A stretch of DNA of 64,000 nt from NCBI GenBank assembly GCA_028292265.1, contig JAQGMR010000041.1:56431-120430 (forward strand). Reading direction: 5' to 3'. Each line of letters begins with the position of its first letter. Positions within the stretch are counted from its first letter, which is position 1. The position numbers and the translations under genes are program-made. The notes under the pieces are model-generated. The model was given only the letters and a program-made list of their open reading frames with translations, was not told where the DNA came from and did no database searches. Below, piece after piece: positions 63,557 through 64,000 of the stretch. This stretch comes from Herminiimonas sp. (GTDB taxonomy: Bacteria > Pseudomonadota > Gammaproteobacteria > Burkholderiales > Burkholderiaceae_D).

Positions 63557-63892
63557 ATGAGTAAAGAAGGCTCACGCCTCTATGCTATTGCCCTGATGCT
63601 CTTCTGGTCGCATGGCAATGGCGCTCCTGTCCTCCTGATTCGGGAACCGGGAATCAACCGACCGGCTTCCCTTACGCGGACCGACTCGAACACCGCAGCG
63701 ACTGTTGAGCAGGGGCTAGCCCTTTTGGAGACGCACGGCCTGGAATACGCTTCTGCATACATGTCGTCGCATATGGGCTGCTTACCGTTGCCCGTCGAGT
63801 GCTGTTATCGCCACCAAGGCGAGGGGATCTGGGAATCCGGACCGGAACGAAGGTTAGGCCAGCGACACGTGCAGCGCAGAGTCTGCGATTGA
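63557..63892 (+). CDS. Doubtful hypothetical protein
   Basis: A 111-residue frame (MSKEGSRLYAIALMLFWSHGNGAPVLLI...) with a weakly hydrophobic N-terminus. No ribosome site, no family, and an overlapping minus-strand frame of similar quality (63672-63983). Listed only because the region is otherwise empty. Confidence 0.22.
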   Translation: MSKEGSRLYAIALMLFWSHGNGAPVLLIREPGINRPASLTRTDSNTAATVEQGLALLETHGLEYASAYMSSHMGCLPLPVECCYRHQGEGIWESGPERRLGQRHVQRRVCD

Positions 63893-63970
63893 CACGCGTA
63901 CCAATCCGAAAAAACCCGTTGTAAGAGATTCCGACACCAGCTTGAACGCATGAGGCAGTGTCCGACCGCC

Positions 63971-63990
63971 GTTCGGCTTGCAAGCCGAAC
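63971..63990. repeat. Perfect 20-base palindrome
   Basis: GTTCGGCTTG followed by its exact reverse complement CAAGCCGAAC, near the window end. It could be a terminator stem without T-run, or an operator. Confidence 0.6.
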
Positions 63991-64000
63991 CCTTCGACTC

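Noticed and set aside
63476..64000. tRNA or other structured RNA gene at the window end
   Set aside because: The palindrome at 63971-63990 is not part of a cloverleaf, and no conserved tRNA loop sequences are seen.

Overview
The window looks like a chromosomal segment of a betaproteobacterium, most likely Burkholderiales and perhaps Oxalobacteraceae or a close relative. The reasons are the three Bug-type solute receptors without membrane partners, the imuA/imuB/dnaE2 mutasome, a PEP-CTERM protein, the prkA-yeaH-spoVR operon and an overall high G+C. The placement is inferred from gene content, not from a marker gene. No rRNA, tRNA, insertion sequence, prophage or CRISPR array was seen.

Layout. 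1-10.7 kb is a catabolic and uptake region: a truncated NDP-forming acyl-CoA synthetase, an acyl-CoA dehydrogenase, a D-2-hydroxyacid dehydrogenase, then a minus-strand run of gamma-carbonic anhydrase, two Bug receptors, MmgE/PrpD, alpha/beta hydrolase, a second D-2-hydroxyacid dehydrogenase and a class II aldolase. Stop/start overlaps suggest translational coupling. A two-block element lies upstream of both arms (933-964 and 8825-8856). 10.9-15.0 kb holds a dienelactone hydrolase, an Old Yellow Enzyme, a membrane acyltransferase and an SGNH lipoprotein. 15.2-22.2 kb is an SOS mutasome (imuA, an unknown gene, imuB, dnaE2) behind a perfect LexA box. 22.3-23.7 kb is a likely type III secretion chaperone with its candidate substrate, behind two HrpL-like promoter boxes. 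Next come a REC-GGDEF-EAL protein and an NADH dehydrogenase. 27.6-34.0 kb is prkA-yeaH-spoVR plus a phospholipase D lipoprotein. 34-39.4 kb holds serA, a ferredoxin reductase, a bifunctional beta-oxidation enzyme and a toxin-antitoxin pair. 39.7-48.2 kb is a complete branched-chain-type ABC transporter with two paralogous receptors and an acyl-CoA ligase. 48.4-49.8 kb pairs an HD-domain putative di-iron oxygenase with a second class II aldolase. 50.3-54.4 kb is housekeeping and redox repair (selO, msrB, yciB, bolA, a parvulin). 55.4-59.7 kb has arsC, a hydrolase, a third Bug receptor and a sugar kinase. 60-63.1 kb has a secreted subtilase under a likely c-di-GMP riboswitch and a PEP-CTERM protein.

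The most unusual signal is structural. In about ten unrelated genes the stop codon, or the sequence just after it, lies in a short tandem repeat with units of 8 to 44 nt and 2 to 5 copies. Examples follow a Bug gene (8890-8981), the chaperone gene (22998-23039), spoVR (32303-32362), the Old Yellow Enzyme gene (12700-12786) and yciB (53113-53140). Repeats of this kind at so many gene ends suggest recurrent slippage or a 3'-end addition process in this genome.
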